Source of the DNA: Pyrrhoderma lamaoense
Taxonomy: Eukaryota; Basidiomycota; Agaricomycetes; Hymenochaetales; Hymenochaetaceae
Assembly: GCA_002794735.1 (NCBI GenBank)
Contig: NBAZ01000012.1
Span: forward strand, 248,001 to 312,000
DNA: 64,000 bases
Reading direction: 5' to 3'
This document shows, piece after piece, positions 9,640 to 19,888 of this stretch (positions are counted from its first letter, which is position 1; every line of letters starts with the position of its first letter). A model generated the notes under the pieces. It was given only the letters and a program-made list of their open reading frames with translations, was not told where the DNA came from and made no database searches. Made by a program: the position numbers and the translations under genes.

Positions 9640-12600
9640 GCGTTCACAGAGGACCTTAATCAATGTCTATGATTTGTGTAGTAATTGTTTGCATGGTGGT
9701 GGCTTGGCTCTTTTGATACTTTTGGCCCCTCTCCCGTCGTCTTCGGCCTGATCCCCATTATTTTGTGATTATGTTGCGGTGCTTGTAGGAGCAGACTGAT
9801 ATGATGTACTTTATAGATCGGACGAAATACTGTTGTAGTTTAATTTCTCAATTTCCCTGGTTCCATGTATGTGGTGTTGCTGAGGACGAAGACATTGTTC
9901 GGCATCTGTGATTCCTATGATGCGACTTCTATGATGCATGTTGATTATCTCTTCCTTCTAAGAAACATTGTCTTCTCCGGCAAACAGAGATACCACGGAA
10001 ACCATCGTGAGATGCCATGAAAAGGGTGGGATTATTGATTGGAAAAGGAAAAAGGGATGACTTAAGTCCCGCAGAGAAAAGTATGCACACAGGTGCTTGA
10101 CATGCACCGAACGATAGCATCAGGGAGGATTCTCAAAGCCGCATCTAGACCAGTAGTTCACAGGGCAACGCGAGAATGGCCTGTCAGCCACCCACTGAAG
10201 CCACCATAAGACGCAATATCTGTCTATTTTTGTTTCCCTTTCTCTGTCCCTTTGCACTGTTTCTTTGTCCGTCCAGAAGTCAATGTTGAATATACAGGTT
10301 TTGAACCTCTCTCTCTTCATCAGTTTCAGAAAACACCGGGTCCAGTAATCTGAAGGGAGGACGAACCAGAAGAAAGGGAAACAAAATTGAAAAAAAACTC
10401 TAACAATCTCAGTTGGCAAGAGACTACCATTAGCTATACGTATCCACAAATCTGACAATCCTTAGTCCTTTTCAAGAAAGTGAGATTCTAGATCGATGTT
10501 CATCAGGATATGCTGTGACGACACTGCCGTAAAGTATGATGAGCATTGGCAGTACATGCGCGCTTACATATGTTTGTCCTTTACTACGTTCTATACAATC
10601 AACGGTTCTAGAGGTATCATATTTGAAAACGAAAATAGGTGACTAAATGAATGTGTACCTCGGTACTTTGAAAAAGCGTTTACTGATCGATCTTCTATTA
10701 TAATCGACTCGATATGAACAAGAATAAGTAGCAGACACCTTATTTCAATACCTATCCTTAAAAAAAACCTATATGAACCTGATGGAGATCTTTTTTGTAA
10801 ATTGGGCGGGGCTTGGTTCCGTGGCTGATTTGAATTTGAACATACCATCATAAGCAGTGAGATATACAAAAGAAGAATACGGGTTGAATAGCCAGTGGAA
10901 GGTATAGCAACGCCGTTCAAGGCTCGATCTTTTCAAAAAAGCTTTACTTTGTCTTTGTTGTTTTGAAATTTAAAAAAATTAACTTTAGTATCATTGCCTG
11001 ATAGTCACTATGAGTCACTTCTCTCATCTGCCTCCGCCTCCGCTCCCTCACATCCCTCCTTTTCCTCCACTGATTTTGCGCTGGTAAAACCCGTCTATCA
11101 ATATGTTTCTGATTCCCGCATCTTTGCCAAGTGCTTATAACCAGTGTCAACGCCAAACAAAGAAAAGGATTCCAGTCCATTTGCTCACTGTTCACCATTC
11201 TCTATTCATCGCCAGGGTCGCCCACTCTTATCACTTCACTCATAAGTTCGGAATGAAAGGGAAAACAAAAAGAAACAATGTACATGTACCATACGAGAAT
11301 AAAAATCACAAGTCCTTGATCAACTATCACCGTATTAATTGATTTTCTAAATAGCTCTTATGAACAGCTTCGAGGTTTTTACACAATTTGTTAAAGTTCC
11401 ATCACCACATGGCCCACAAGGGAGTAAAAGCGGTCCACCTACCTCGTCGTCACTGAAACACGCGTGACCGTCTCCTTGACTTACCTCCACTCCGAGATCC
11501 GCATCCCAGACTGGTATCGCCCCCCCCCTTCCTCTGGTCATTGCAAATGCAAATACCAACTTTCATGATGAATTACTTCTATTAGTATACTAACATCAAT
11601 CAACTTTATATAAACATATATTTATTTCACTTTTGTTGTGTTACATGGAAACTGCCGATCATATACATAGACATGTGTTCATTGGTATAAGGTATATGTC
11701 AAGTGATGTTCGACGTCACGCTGCAAAGCGCGCTCAAAATTCTTTTTTTATTTGGCTTGCAAGTTTTTAAGAAAGAAGAAAATGATAGAAATGAATTCCG
11801 ATCATGCAGTGATAGAGGATAGCCGATAGAACGTAAAATGGTCAAAGATAAACGCCGTGCTGGTGTTTAAGATAAACAAGGAAGTTTAGAGAAAGAATGA
11901 TGGAGGGGCGGAGGGGCGATGATCATGATCATGTTTGACGTTTGATCCTTTATTTTATACTAGAATATACTAGGTAATCAATGGGTATGATAGGGAGTTT
12001 TAAACCCGTTCTCCATTATGTTTCAGCTTCTGTAACTTCATCTTTACTTTGCCCCGCCAAGCTTCTTTTTATTTATTTTTTACAGGGTTTATGTCTTATC
12101 TCTGCCATTGCAGCTGGACAAGTGACCAATGACCGTTTAAATTTGACTACCCTATCTTATATCTATTTTTTCCTAGAATAATTAAACGCTGTGTAAGAAA
12201 TCAAGTAACTGAATGGATAGAATAGACCTATATCATCCTTTTCTTCTTTCGTCTTTGAATCCTTTATCTTTTTTGGTAGCTTTAAGTAATTATGAGGAGA
12301 GAGAGAACTCGATATACCAGACCATCGGAGTATCAAAAGTATCAGTATAGTACTACCCAAAACATCGCATCATCATCATCATCAAAGATATCATTGGTTT
12401 GCGGGAAGCGGGATGGAACGGAAGTAAAGATGATGATATCGATGGCCGATGCTATGCATACACGAGGGGAGAGAAACTCATGTAAGTCCGAATCCTCGGG
12501 AGCAAGCTACAGTACCAACCACATGGTAAGTCGTTAACACATTGGGTCTTTGATGGCAAATCACCTCCTCATCTCCTCTTCCATATTTATGTTTGATGTT

Positions 12601-13450
12601 TAGTTCAGCACCCGCTTTTACTTCACATTAGAAGTTTGAGGTCTCTCCTCTGTCCTGTACGGAACAAGAAACCAAAGACAAACATGGTGTTTAACTGATG
12701 TAAAACATATTTCCTTTTTGATGTGAGTGATACCCTATGCTGGTGCCTAATGAGTGGCGTGCGACATACCTGCACAGGGCTTCGGCGTGGACACCCCCAA
12801 CCAACAAACAAATCCGTAGATATTCATATCCCGCCCATGGGATTTGGTACAACTATTTTTAACGTATATTTTAGAACTGCTTTAGCACGTAATTTTTTTA
12901 ATTGGGGTAGTTTTATGTGGATACTACATTGTATGTAGTAGTAGTCATATTCGTAGTCACTGTTCTTTGTCTTTTAATTACATTTTCTTTCTTGATGATC
13001 ACAAATTGGTTCTCCGCGAACTCCGCTTCGGGGTTTAGTATTGTAGTTTTGAGGATACATACATACAGACCACATACATAATTCGAGTTCTTCTATTCGT
13101 TCTTGGTGACCTCAAACGTGATTGCTCAGTTATACCATCATAATGATGATACTGCGGATATCTAAGGTAATAACATCTCTTAAGTATTGTTTTTTTATTG
13201 AAATAGATGTTGGCTGTAAAGAAGAGTAGGCACAACTGAGAGGCACGAAAAGTGGTAATCGAAGAATCCTGTTAACATGATGAAGCCCGCTGTTATTAAA
13301 ATAAATGGAAACCTCTTCTTTTTTCTCCGCACCCGGAGTTTGATTGAACGGTGAGTTTGGGACACTCGCTTTGGTTTTCTCCTTCTTGATATTAATGCTG
13401 TTTTATTATCACATTGTCATACTTTCAAGTACGGTCAAAAGCAGGTATGA
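9640..13450. other. Gene-poor stretch, no gene I can support
   Basis: Nearly 4 kb without a recognisable gene. Several ORFs of 60-110 codons occur on both strands (for example 10120-10458 minus and 11347-11559 minus), but none shows a domain, sensible composition or flanking splice logic. I see no tRNA, terminal inverted repeats or long direct repeats. It could hold non-coding transcripts, diverged transposon remains or lineage-specific genes. Confidence 0.45.
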
Positions 13451-14130
13451 TTAATAACAATGAGTGAAGCTAAGCATACGTGAACGTCGCCACTGTTTCC
13501 AACTCCACACTTGTACGTATCTTGGCTCCAACTTTGATGTATCTTGAACTAGTAGCGGATGTCCTCCAAAAAAAGGTTTGAAGAAGTATGTTAGTGCATA
13601 TATGTTCTCATTGCTGTGTATGAGTTGCGATGGGTTATCCCAACCCCAAAATTGAGCACAGGATCTCAAGTTATCGAGTTTACATTTTCCGACTACTCAA
13701 GCCTAAAGAGATGCAAGACCAAAAGCAATACGTAAACAATATGCAGGGTTTGTTGGTATTAAGTTGACTCCTCACTTTAAGCTGCTTCTTCCTTATCTTC
13801 TACTTATCGCAAAACACCGATTTCCGAAGACACGGAAGTGAGGCGAGTTTTCATTTCTTACATTTGTATTATGCGTGCTCGCGCCGGTTGTACTTTTGGA
13901 GTCATCGGAATAAGAATATCGAGGCATATGTCCTTCTAAGGGGAAGTCAACAGGTCCACGCTGGATGTATAGTAGACCTCGGACCCGTTCACAGAAACTA
14001 AAGGACGAGTCATACATTTAAATGTTATTTTTGAACTCTTGGAGCTAAACCGAGTCAAGGTAGATGTCTTCCCTGATAAAATACCAGCTACCCTTTCACC
14101 TACTTTGAGAAGTATCAGACGAAATACCAT
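13451..14130 (-). CDS. Unidentified gene, 3' part
   Basis: I do not recognise the family. Two segments look coding on the minus strand. The first (14130 down to about 13865) contains ILLKVGERVAGILSG and, one frame over, RGPVDFPLEGHMPRYSYSDD. The two halves join if one G is added to the GGG run at 13984-13986, the same kind of break seen in known genes of this window. It ends at a donor-like GTAAGA. The second (about 13670 to the stop at 13451) contains FWGWDNPSQLIHSNEN and PRYVQVWSWKQWRRSR and is rich in aromatic residues. Whether these belong to one gene, and to the segment at 14476-14880, is inference. Confidence 0.38.
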
Positions 14131-14475
14131 GTGTATAATTCAAAAAGCATTATTGCCATGAAAGGAGACTTGTCAAGCCGTTATGATGTTATGCTGTGAG
14201 TCAGATGGTTATAGTATCGCTGGTGGTGAGGAAGTGTAAGCCAGAATAGCTTCTTATCGCAGTAGTTGTTATGTTCGTAAACGTCTATAGCTTGAGTCTA
14301 GTACAGTGTATGTTTGGTTCACGGAATTACTGATATAAGTATCATTGCAGTTTTGAAAACATTGTCCGATGTATGTTATGACAGAAGCTAGTCATAAATA
14401 ACCAGATTTTTTAAAGTCTCGTAAAAGTCACTTTACTGAGAATGTATAATATCCAAAACAAAACCTCTTTGTATT

Positions 14476-14880
14476 TTAAGTAAGAGAACCACTCTCATCT
14501 TCTGGTTCATTAGAACTTACTATGGCTTGGGGGTGCGATTTGCTTCCAAAGTGCTTGTCACAGCATAGACTGGTACCAGAATATACGTACATGGATGTAT
14601 TTTCAAATGAAGATAAATACCTAATTCCAGTGCCCGTTCCCATACCTACGCAAAACATCTAGATGAGTCTATTCACATACATGTAAAATCGACAAACGTG
14701 CTTCACTAGCATATCCACACATTCTTCTCGCTCAGATTGATTTACAGCGATTATAGATGTTATAATACTTTCTGCTGGTATGTCATAATGGAGACTTCTT
14801 GCCGCCGCCACTTTGACTCGAATGCTTCTGAAAAAGGACCTCGTATTGAATAAGCATAGCCTTTTTGAGTAACAAATCAA
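14476..14880 (-). CDS. Unidentified gene, middle exons
   Basis: No family recognised. One exon (about 14830 to 14700) reads RVKVAAARSLHYDIP then ESIITSIIAVNQSEREECVD, a plausible folded segment. A 41-nt GT-AG intron then joins it to a Gly/Ser/Cys-containing exon ending at a strong donor (GTAAGT) near 14525. It may be the 5' portion of the gene at 13451-14130, giving a multi-exon gene of about 1.5 kb. The true start is not found; upstream ORFs to 15116 are weaker. Confidence 0.35.
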
Positions 14881-15945
14881 ACGATATGTTTGTTAATGTT
14901 GAAATAGCTGAATGGGCCCTCTCAGTAGAGACTTGATCTCAACGGTTCTGACCCCTGCCCTCCTGACGAGGTACTCTCGCTTATGTGCGTATGACTCGTT
15001 CTTACACAGGTCTCTGATAACAAATCATCAAAGAAAGAGAGAAAAGAAATGAATTGAGGTGTGTACAGTTTTCGGTGGTAGTACTGAAAGGCACCCGGTA
15101 AGACACTCACGCCCAAGGAGAGGCGAACGAAAATAGGGCCTGCGGGGCCTAAAGTCAGAGTCAGTCGTATCTTCGGTTAGCAAGTTCAACAACTCGACAT
15201 TTCCCGTTCCAAGACTTTTTCTATCTTTGCATTCTATAGAGGATCATATTATTACTACTTACGCTAACCCTCGGCGGCTCTCCAAGCACGACCAAGAGAA
15301 AGAGAAAAAGAAGTTGTGACCGATTGAAACTAAATTTAAGTGAGCGGAGGTGGGGAGTGTCCACGTGTTCGGGGAGTTGTATAGATCCAAGCCTCGGAGA
15401 TTGACTGAAGCCGTGTGAACTTGGTGTTTTTTTAATTTCCTAATTCGAAAAAATAACGGTTTCCGTTTAGAGTCCCAACTCGATCCCAACCTACATCTCC
15501 TGGACGAGACAATGAGGAAAAGAAGAAAGAGTGGGGTAGTGGCAGGAGCAGCTACGACCTGATGGTGGTCAGCGAGACAGGAAGGTTACGAGCAATGACG
15601 AACCACAGCTTGATGTAGTGAGTGTTACGAGTGTATCATGGGCACACCCACATCCATCCGTCCCACGTCCATCTATCATTTGATCATTGTTATGATTCGG
15701 GAATAAACAGAAACAAACAAGGTATAATCGCAGATAAACCCAGAACTTGTTTATACCGTGTTTGTCGTTGTTTATGAGCGTCATTCCGCACTGACCGATC
15801 AAGATTCCGGTGAAACGGGTTGGGCAGGATCCATCAAATGTGCGGTGCAAGAAATAGACATTGTCCGTATAAAAAGCCAATGCGATCCGTCCCAAGAGTT
15901 CCACCATCCCCTTCATCCTATCTAACAGTCTTCCCCTCTTTGGTC
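14881..15945. other. Intergenic; upstream of the peroxygenase
   Basis: About 1 kb between the unidentified minus-strand gene and the peroxygenase start. Open frames occur but none is convincing. The last few hundred bases should contain the peroxygenase promoter. I see no repeat or RNA gene. Confidence 0.4.
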
Positions 15946-17083
15946 ATGCTGTTGGACAAAGCAACGTTCTTGGCGGGCATTGCTCGTGCATGCCCCGCTT
16001 TACTAGTTAGCACTATACTCTATTTCACCTACAATGCGCTACACGTCCTCTGCAGGTCAGATCCGGATGCAAAGTCAACTCTACCCTTCACTCCTCCACC
16101 AGTATCCTTATTGGATGATCGTCTACCTAAGGGACATCCATACATTGCACCTAGACTTTGTGACTCTTCAGAATGCCCCGGACACTGTGATTCCCGTTCA
16201 CCGTGCCCCGCATTAAACACCTTAGCAAACCATGGTTACCTGTGAGTTGAAACAAAGTTTAACTATGATCCAAGTTATCATTGTTTCCTGACACGGACCT
16301 TTTCGTTTAATCAGTCCACGCAACGGCCGTAAAATCACTGGACACATCCTAGAAAAGGCATTGATGGATGGCTTCAACTTGTCCAAACCCATAGCTACTA
16401 GCTTAGCTTGGGGTGCAGTCGTCGCTCTCGGTCAAGTAGGAACTTTCTCCTTACACGATCTAGCAAGGCACAACTGTATCGAGCACGATGCTTCAATTAC
16501 ACACCCTAACATATGCAAAACGGACGAATACGCGCCAATCCATTCTCACCCAGTTCTCATGGCCTCTTTCCTGCGTAATGCCCGTCGAGACTCAAACGTC
16601 TTTGGAGTAGAGGAGTTCTCTCGGGCACGTATCCGTCGAGAAGCCGAACCTGGTGCTAAAATAGATGGGATCCAACAACTCGTAGCCCGAGGCGAAATCG
16701 CTCTCGTCCTCCAGATCTTCGGAAATGAGAACTTTGAAGTTCCGTACGAAACGCTGAAGTATTGGTGGTGGGAACAGAGATTGCCTGATGGGTGGATACC
16801 GAGTCGGCAGTCTACGGCTGTACGTACTGTTCAACTTGCGATGGAGTTGACGGAGACGATGAACCGACTAAGAGGGGATGTGCAGGAACTTGACAGAGCC
16901 AAGAGGGATGCCGAGGCTGATAGACAGGCGATGATGGATTATGACCGGATCACTGGTGACGCTGAAGTCCCTCCTCTTTTGACGGATAACTCAGACTCTG
17001 GATCGGACGACGAACAAGAAGTTTTCACCCCTCCAACTATCCATGCCAAGCCACCTCCACAAGAAAAATCAGTAATCTACTAG
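15946..17083 (+). CDS. Heme-thiolate peroxidase / unspecific peroxygenase (Peroxidase_2)
   Basis: Proteins of this family (chloroperoxidase and unspecific peroxygenases) use H2O2 to oxygenate or halogenate organic substrates. Two exons, 15946-16241 and 16315-17083, about 354 residues. The proximal heme-ligand motif PCPALNTLANHGYLPRNG is complete, with the PCP cysteine. The distal acid region is present as IEHDASITH, the EHD form typical of short peroxygenases and chloroperoxidase rather than EGD. The C-terminal half has FSRARIRREAEPG and WWWEQRLPDGW. The N-terminus (MLLDKATFLAGIARACPALL) is hydrophobic and looks more like a membrane anchor than a clean secretion signal, so it may be intracellular or membrane-bound. 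An in-frame upstream codon exists, but 15946 is the first good ATG. The tail is acidic then Pro-rich. Confidence 0.9.
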
Positions 17084-17723
17084 ACGAGAAAGAACAAAAA
17101 AAAAACACGAATTACGTTGTCCCTCCATTATTACTTATTCTATTTTTATATCACTCGCCATTTATTCCATTTTCATATTATTTATTGACCCAACTTTTCA
17201 GTTTGCGCCAAACGTCCGCGATATCCAACCATCCATCCAACCATCATCAATATGGATCAGCGTCATTCTGTCATTTTCACTCACTCCCCTCACTCCCACA
17301 TATAATCAAATTACTACCTCTCGCATCTTTACATCGCATCCACGTTCTCAACAACTTATTTATTTATTACCAATTTTTCGCATTTTTCGCATTTTTTTTC
17401 GCAATAAAGGGGAAATTCTCCTTCCTAATTTTCCATTCATATTTTTTTCACACACATTCTCACCAGAGTCCCCCCAAGTAGCCTTTCCACCCAAATATTG
17501 ATGTATTACTTGTTGAAACCAAAATATTTTTCTTTCTTTTTACAAATCCTGTTGTAACGGAACTAATCTCCTTCCCCCCCTCCCCCTCCCCCCCCTTCGG
17601 TATACAAATATATGTAGTTTTACCCCTTTTCTTTTATTACTATTTTAATGTGGAAAAATAAAAGAAGGAATATGCCTTTATTTTTAACAATTTTCAAATT
17701 TTCAAATCTTTCATGGGAAGACA
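17084..17723. other. Intergenic, AT-rich 3' flank of the peroxygenase
   Basis: Pyrimidine-rich and homopolymer-rich DNA following the peroxygenase stop, leading up to the transposon boundary. It contains C-runs at about 17575-17597. No coding potential seen. Confidence 0.5.
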
Positions 17724-17803
17724 TACAGTAGCGGACAAAAGTATTGCGACACCAATAAAATACTAGTTTTTTCTGGCAAACACGATTTTTTTTTAGTTAT
17801 ATA

Positions 17804-17983
17804 AAGGGGGTTCGATAAATGACCGGACACCCGGATTTGGTACGAAAATCGGATCTACATAATATCAGCTATCTTTTTACTCTAAAGTGGATAGATCTTC
17901 ATACAATGTAGATCAAGTTACTTTAAGAATATTTTATTATGTAATAAGGCGATCGGTGTCCGGTCATTTATCGAACCCCCCTT
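17804..17983. mobile_element. 180-bp MITE nested in the left arm
   Basis: The left end AAGGGGGTTCGATAAATGAC is repeated inverted at the right end (about 17956-17983), with about 28 matched bases; the right copy has one extra G. TA dinucleotides flank it at 17802-17803 and 17984-17985. The right arm of the host element lacks this sequence, so it is a later insertion. The interior is AT-rich and has no ORF. Confidence 0.85.
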
Positions 17984-18305
17984 TACATATTCAATGAGCT
18001 CTATATTAAATTAAATGAATAAAATGCAATTTAAAACTGAGAAATATCACGGAAATTTGTGAATAAACAGTAAAAAACATAATAAGAAAAATGCCAAATT
18101 TTATTTTTACAATACTTACAGATTTTTTCCCATTTTTATTATACCAATATATAGTCCTAAAAATAAAATTCGACATTTTTCTTATTTTTCTTATTTTTAC
18201 TGTTTATTCACAAATTTCCGTGATATTTCCCAGTTTTAAATTGCATTTTATTCATTTAATATAGAGCTCATTAAATATGTTTGTAACTAAAAAAAATAAT
18301 ATATA

Positions 18306-18636
18306 CAGCTGGGTATATTTAAGGACGCCAGGGTCCACGATCAGCTAGTACATATGTAGTAACTTTCTCCACTTAAAGCAAGTAAATCCTTTGTATACAT
18401 ATAGTTACTGTCGAAAATTGATTATTTTTTTCTTCCAGCGGAGTGATTTTATCCTCTAGTATATGATTTAGAAGTAGGATATCTTATAAGCACTTCATTC
18501 TCATAATATCCTTGAGAGGGAAGAATTGTATCTTTCAATAATTTGTTGATTACAAATATTGCTGATTAATGCATTTATATCCCAATTTGTACTAGTGTCG
18601 ATCAAGGACCCTGGCGTCCTTAAATATACCCAGCTG
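18306..18636. mobile_element. 331-bp MITE nested in the right arm
   Basis: Terminal inverted repeats of at least 31 bases begin CAGCTGGGTATATTTAAGGA at 18306 and are mirrored to 18636. TA flanks it at 18304-18305 and 18637-18638. The left arm of the host element has no copy, so this is an independent insertion of another family. No ORF. The TIR sequence is unrelated to those of the host element or the left-arm MITE. Confidence 0.87.
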
Positions 18637-18702
18637 TATATTTGTGTTTACCAGAAAAACTAGTATTTTATTGGTGTCGCAATATTTTTGTCCGCTACTG
18701 TA

Positions 18703-19888
18703 TCAGTGTATGTCTGTACATGTGCATAACTATTATCATTATCATTATCATTTATGTGCGATAACTGACACTGACACTGGGTTGTTAATAGTAAGTTAGT
18801 TAGTTTGACCTCTCTCTCCGAGTTCTGGAGTTTTGGTGTTCTGGAGTTTTGGAGTTCTGTTCCGTTTTGTTCCCCGAGTTACGATGTTCATATGGAAAAA
18901 AAAATGGAAAACCGAAATATGGAAATATGGAAATCAGAAATAATTGAGAATGGTGAAATTTGAAAAAAAAAACTTAAAGGTTTAAAGGTTTAGTCAGGTG
19001 TTTGGACCTTTGTGTCGTATTTAGTGACGAGGACTTTTTCTTTTTTTGATTTTAATTTTATTTTTATTTAATTTATTTTTATTTTTTTTTGGGGGGAGGG
19101 GGGTTGGTTTAGAGTCTGTCTACACTAAACACGATTACTCTAGCTCAGTTTTTGATTGCTACTTAAAAGAAAAAAAAAAAGGGGGGGGGGAGTAACTCTA
19201 TTTCGGCCGAGAGCGTAGAGCGTAGAAGTGAGATATAGAGACCTTAAGGCGAGCTGAGACTTCACAAACCAGTAAAAGCAGTAAAAGCGGTAGAAATGTA
19301 TAGTATAGAACAGAACGAACAGAGCCCCCCCCCCCCCGACCGAGACTGTAGTTTGTAGTTTGAGGTATAGGTGTAAGTATTTCAGTACGGTCAAAGAGTT
19401 ACAAGAGTGCAAGAGCGTCCGGGAAGCCCAATAAGACACAGTGTAGTAGAGAGAGAGTAGAATACAACGACAGTCATAGTTATCCTTATCCGTAAGAAAT
19501 GGTAGAAATGGTAGAACTGTTAGAAATGGTAGATGGTGGCTTAGAGATATTAGATGTTGTTTGTGGTATTTGAGGTTGTTTGAGGTGGATAGGTAGTCGG
19601 GGACCTCACCCCAGAAAGTGGAGAGAGAAAAGGTAAATGAACAGACGAACGAAGAAACAAAGAAACAAAAGAACTAAGGAACGAAGGAATAAACGATTAA
19701 ACAAACGAGAAAGAAAGAAAGGAAGGAAGGAAACAAGAAACTTAGGAAGAATAGACATGTACATGTACATCTCCACGTAAACGTTATAACCTTAAAAACG
19801 GAACTCTTGAAAAAAATCCATCTCTAACTCCAACTCAACCCATCAACCCATCACCCCCCCCCCCCCTTCTCTTCTCCAATTTTCCATC
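18703..19888. other. Intergenic with homopolymer and G-rich runs
   Basis: This stretch has several poly-G/poly-C and poly-T/poly-A tracts, including G6AG6TTGG at about 19091-19107, a G10 run near 19181 and a C15 run near 19325, plus short GAAA and GGAA repeats near 19700. ORFs across it are low-complexity and not credible. It is the 3' flank of GH79 copy A. Confidence 0.5.

Larger units (their letters stand above)
17726..18700. mobile_element. Long-TIR foldback/Tc1-mariner-like non-autonomous element
   Basis: A 975-bp element is flanked by TA on both sides (17724-17725 and 18701-18702), the usual target duplication of Tc1/mariner-type transposons. It starts CAGTAGCGGACAAAAGTATT and its other end is the inverted copy. 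The arms match almost throughout: CTGGCAAACAC pairs with GTGTTTACCAG, and the central block from AATGAGCTCTATATT through TCACGGAAATTTGTG (about 17993-18110) is mirrored at about 18180-18272. It is therefore essentially one large palindrome. It codes for no transposase. Each arm is interrupted by a different smaller TIR element (17804-17983 and 18306-18636). It lies between two convergent genes. Confidence 0.88.

Noticed and set aside
10120..10458. 112-codon minus-strand ORF in the gene-poor zone
   Set aside because: Aromatic and Cys-rich low-quality sequence without any family pattern or neighbours.
15820..15945. Upstream in-frame extension of the peroxygenase
   Set aside because: Not hydrophobic or conserved in type; the ATG at 15946 starts directly before the membrane-like segment.
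17990..18280. Possible separate fourth inverted-repeat element in the centre
   Set aside because: The central mirror block continues the outer element's arms on both sides of the MITE insertions, so it is the middle of the host element, not another insertion.
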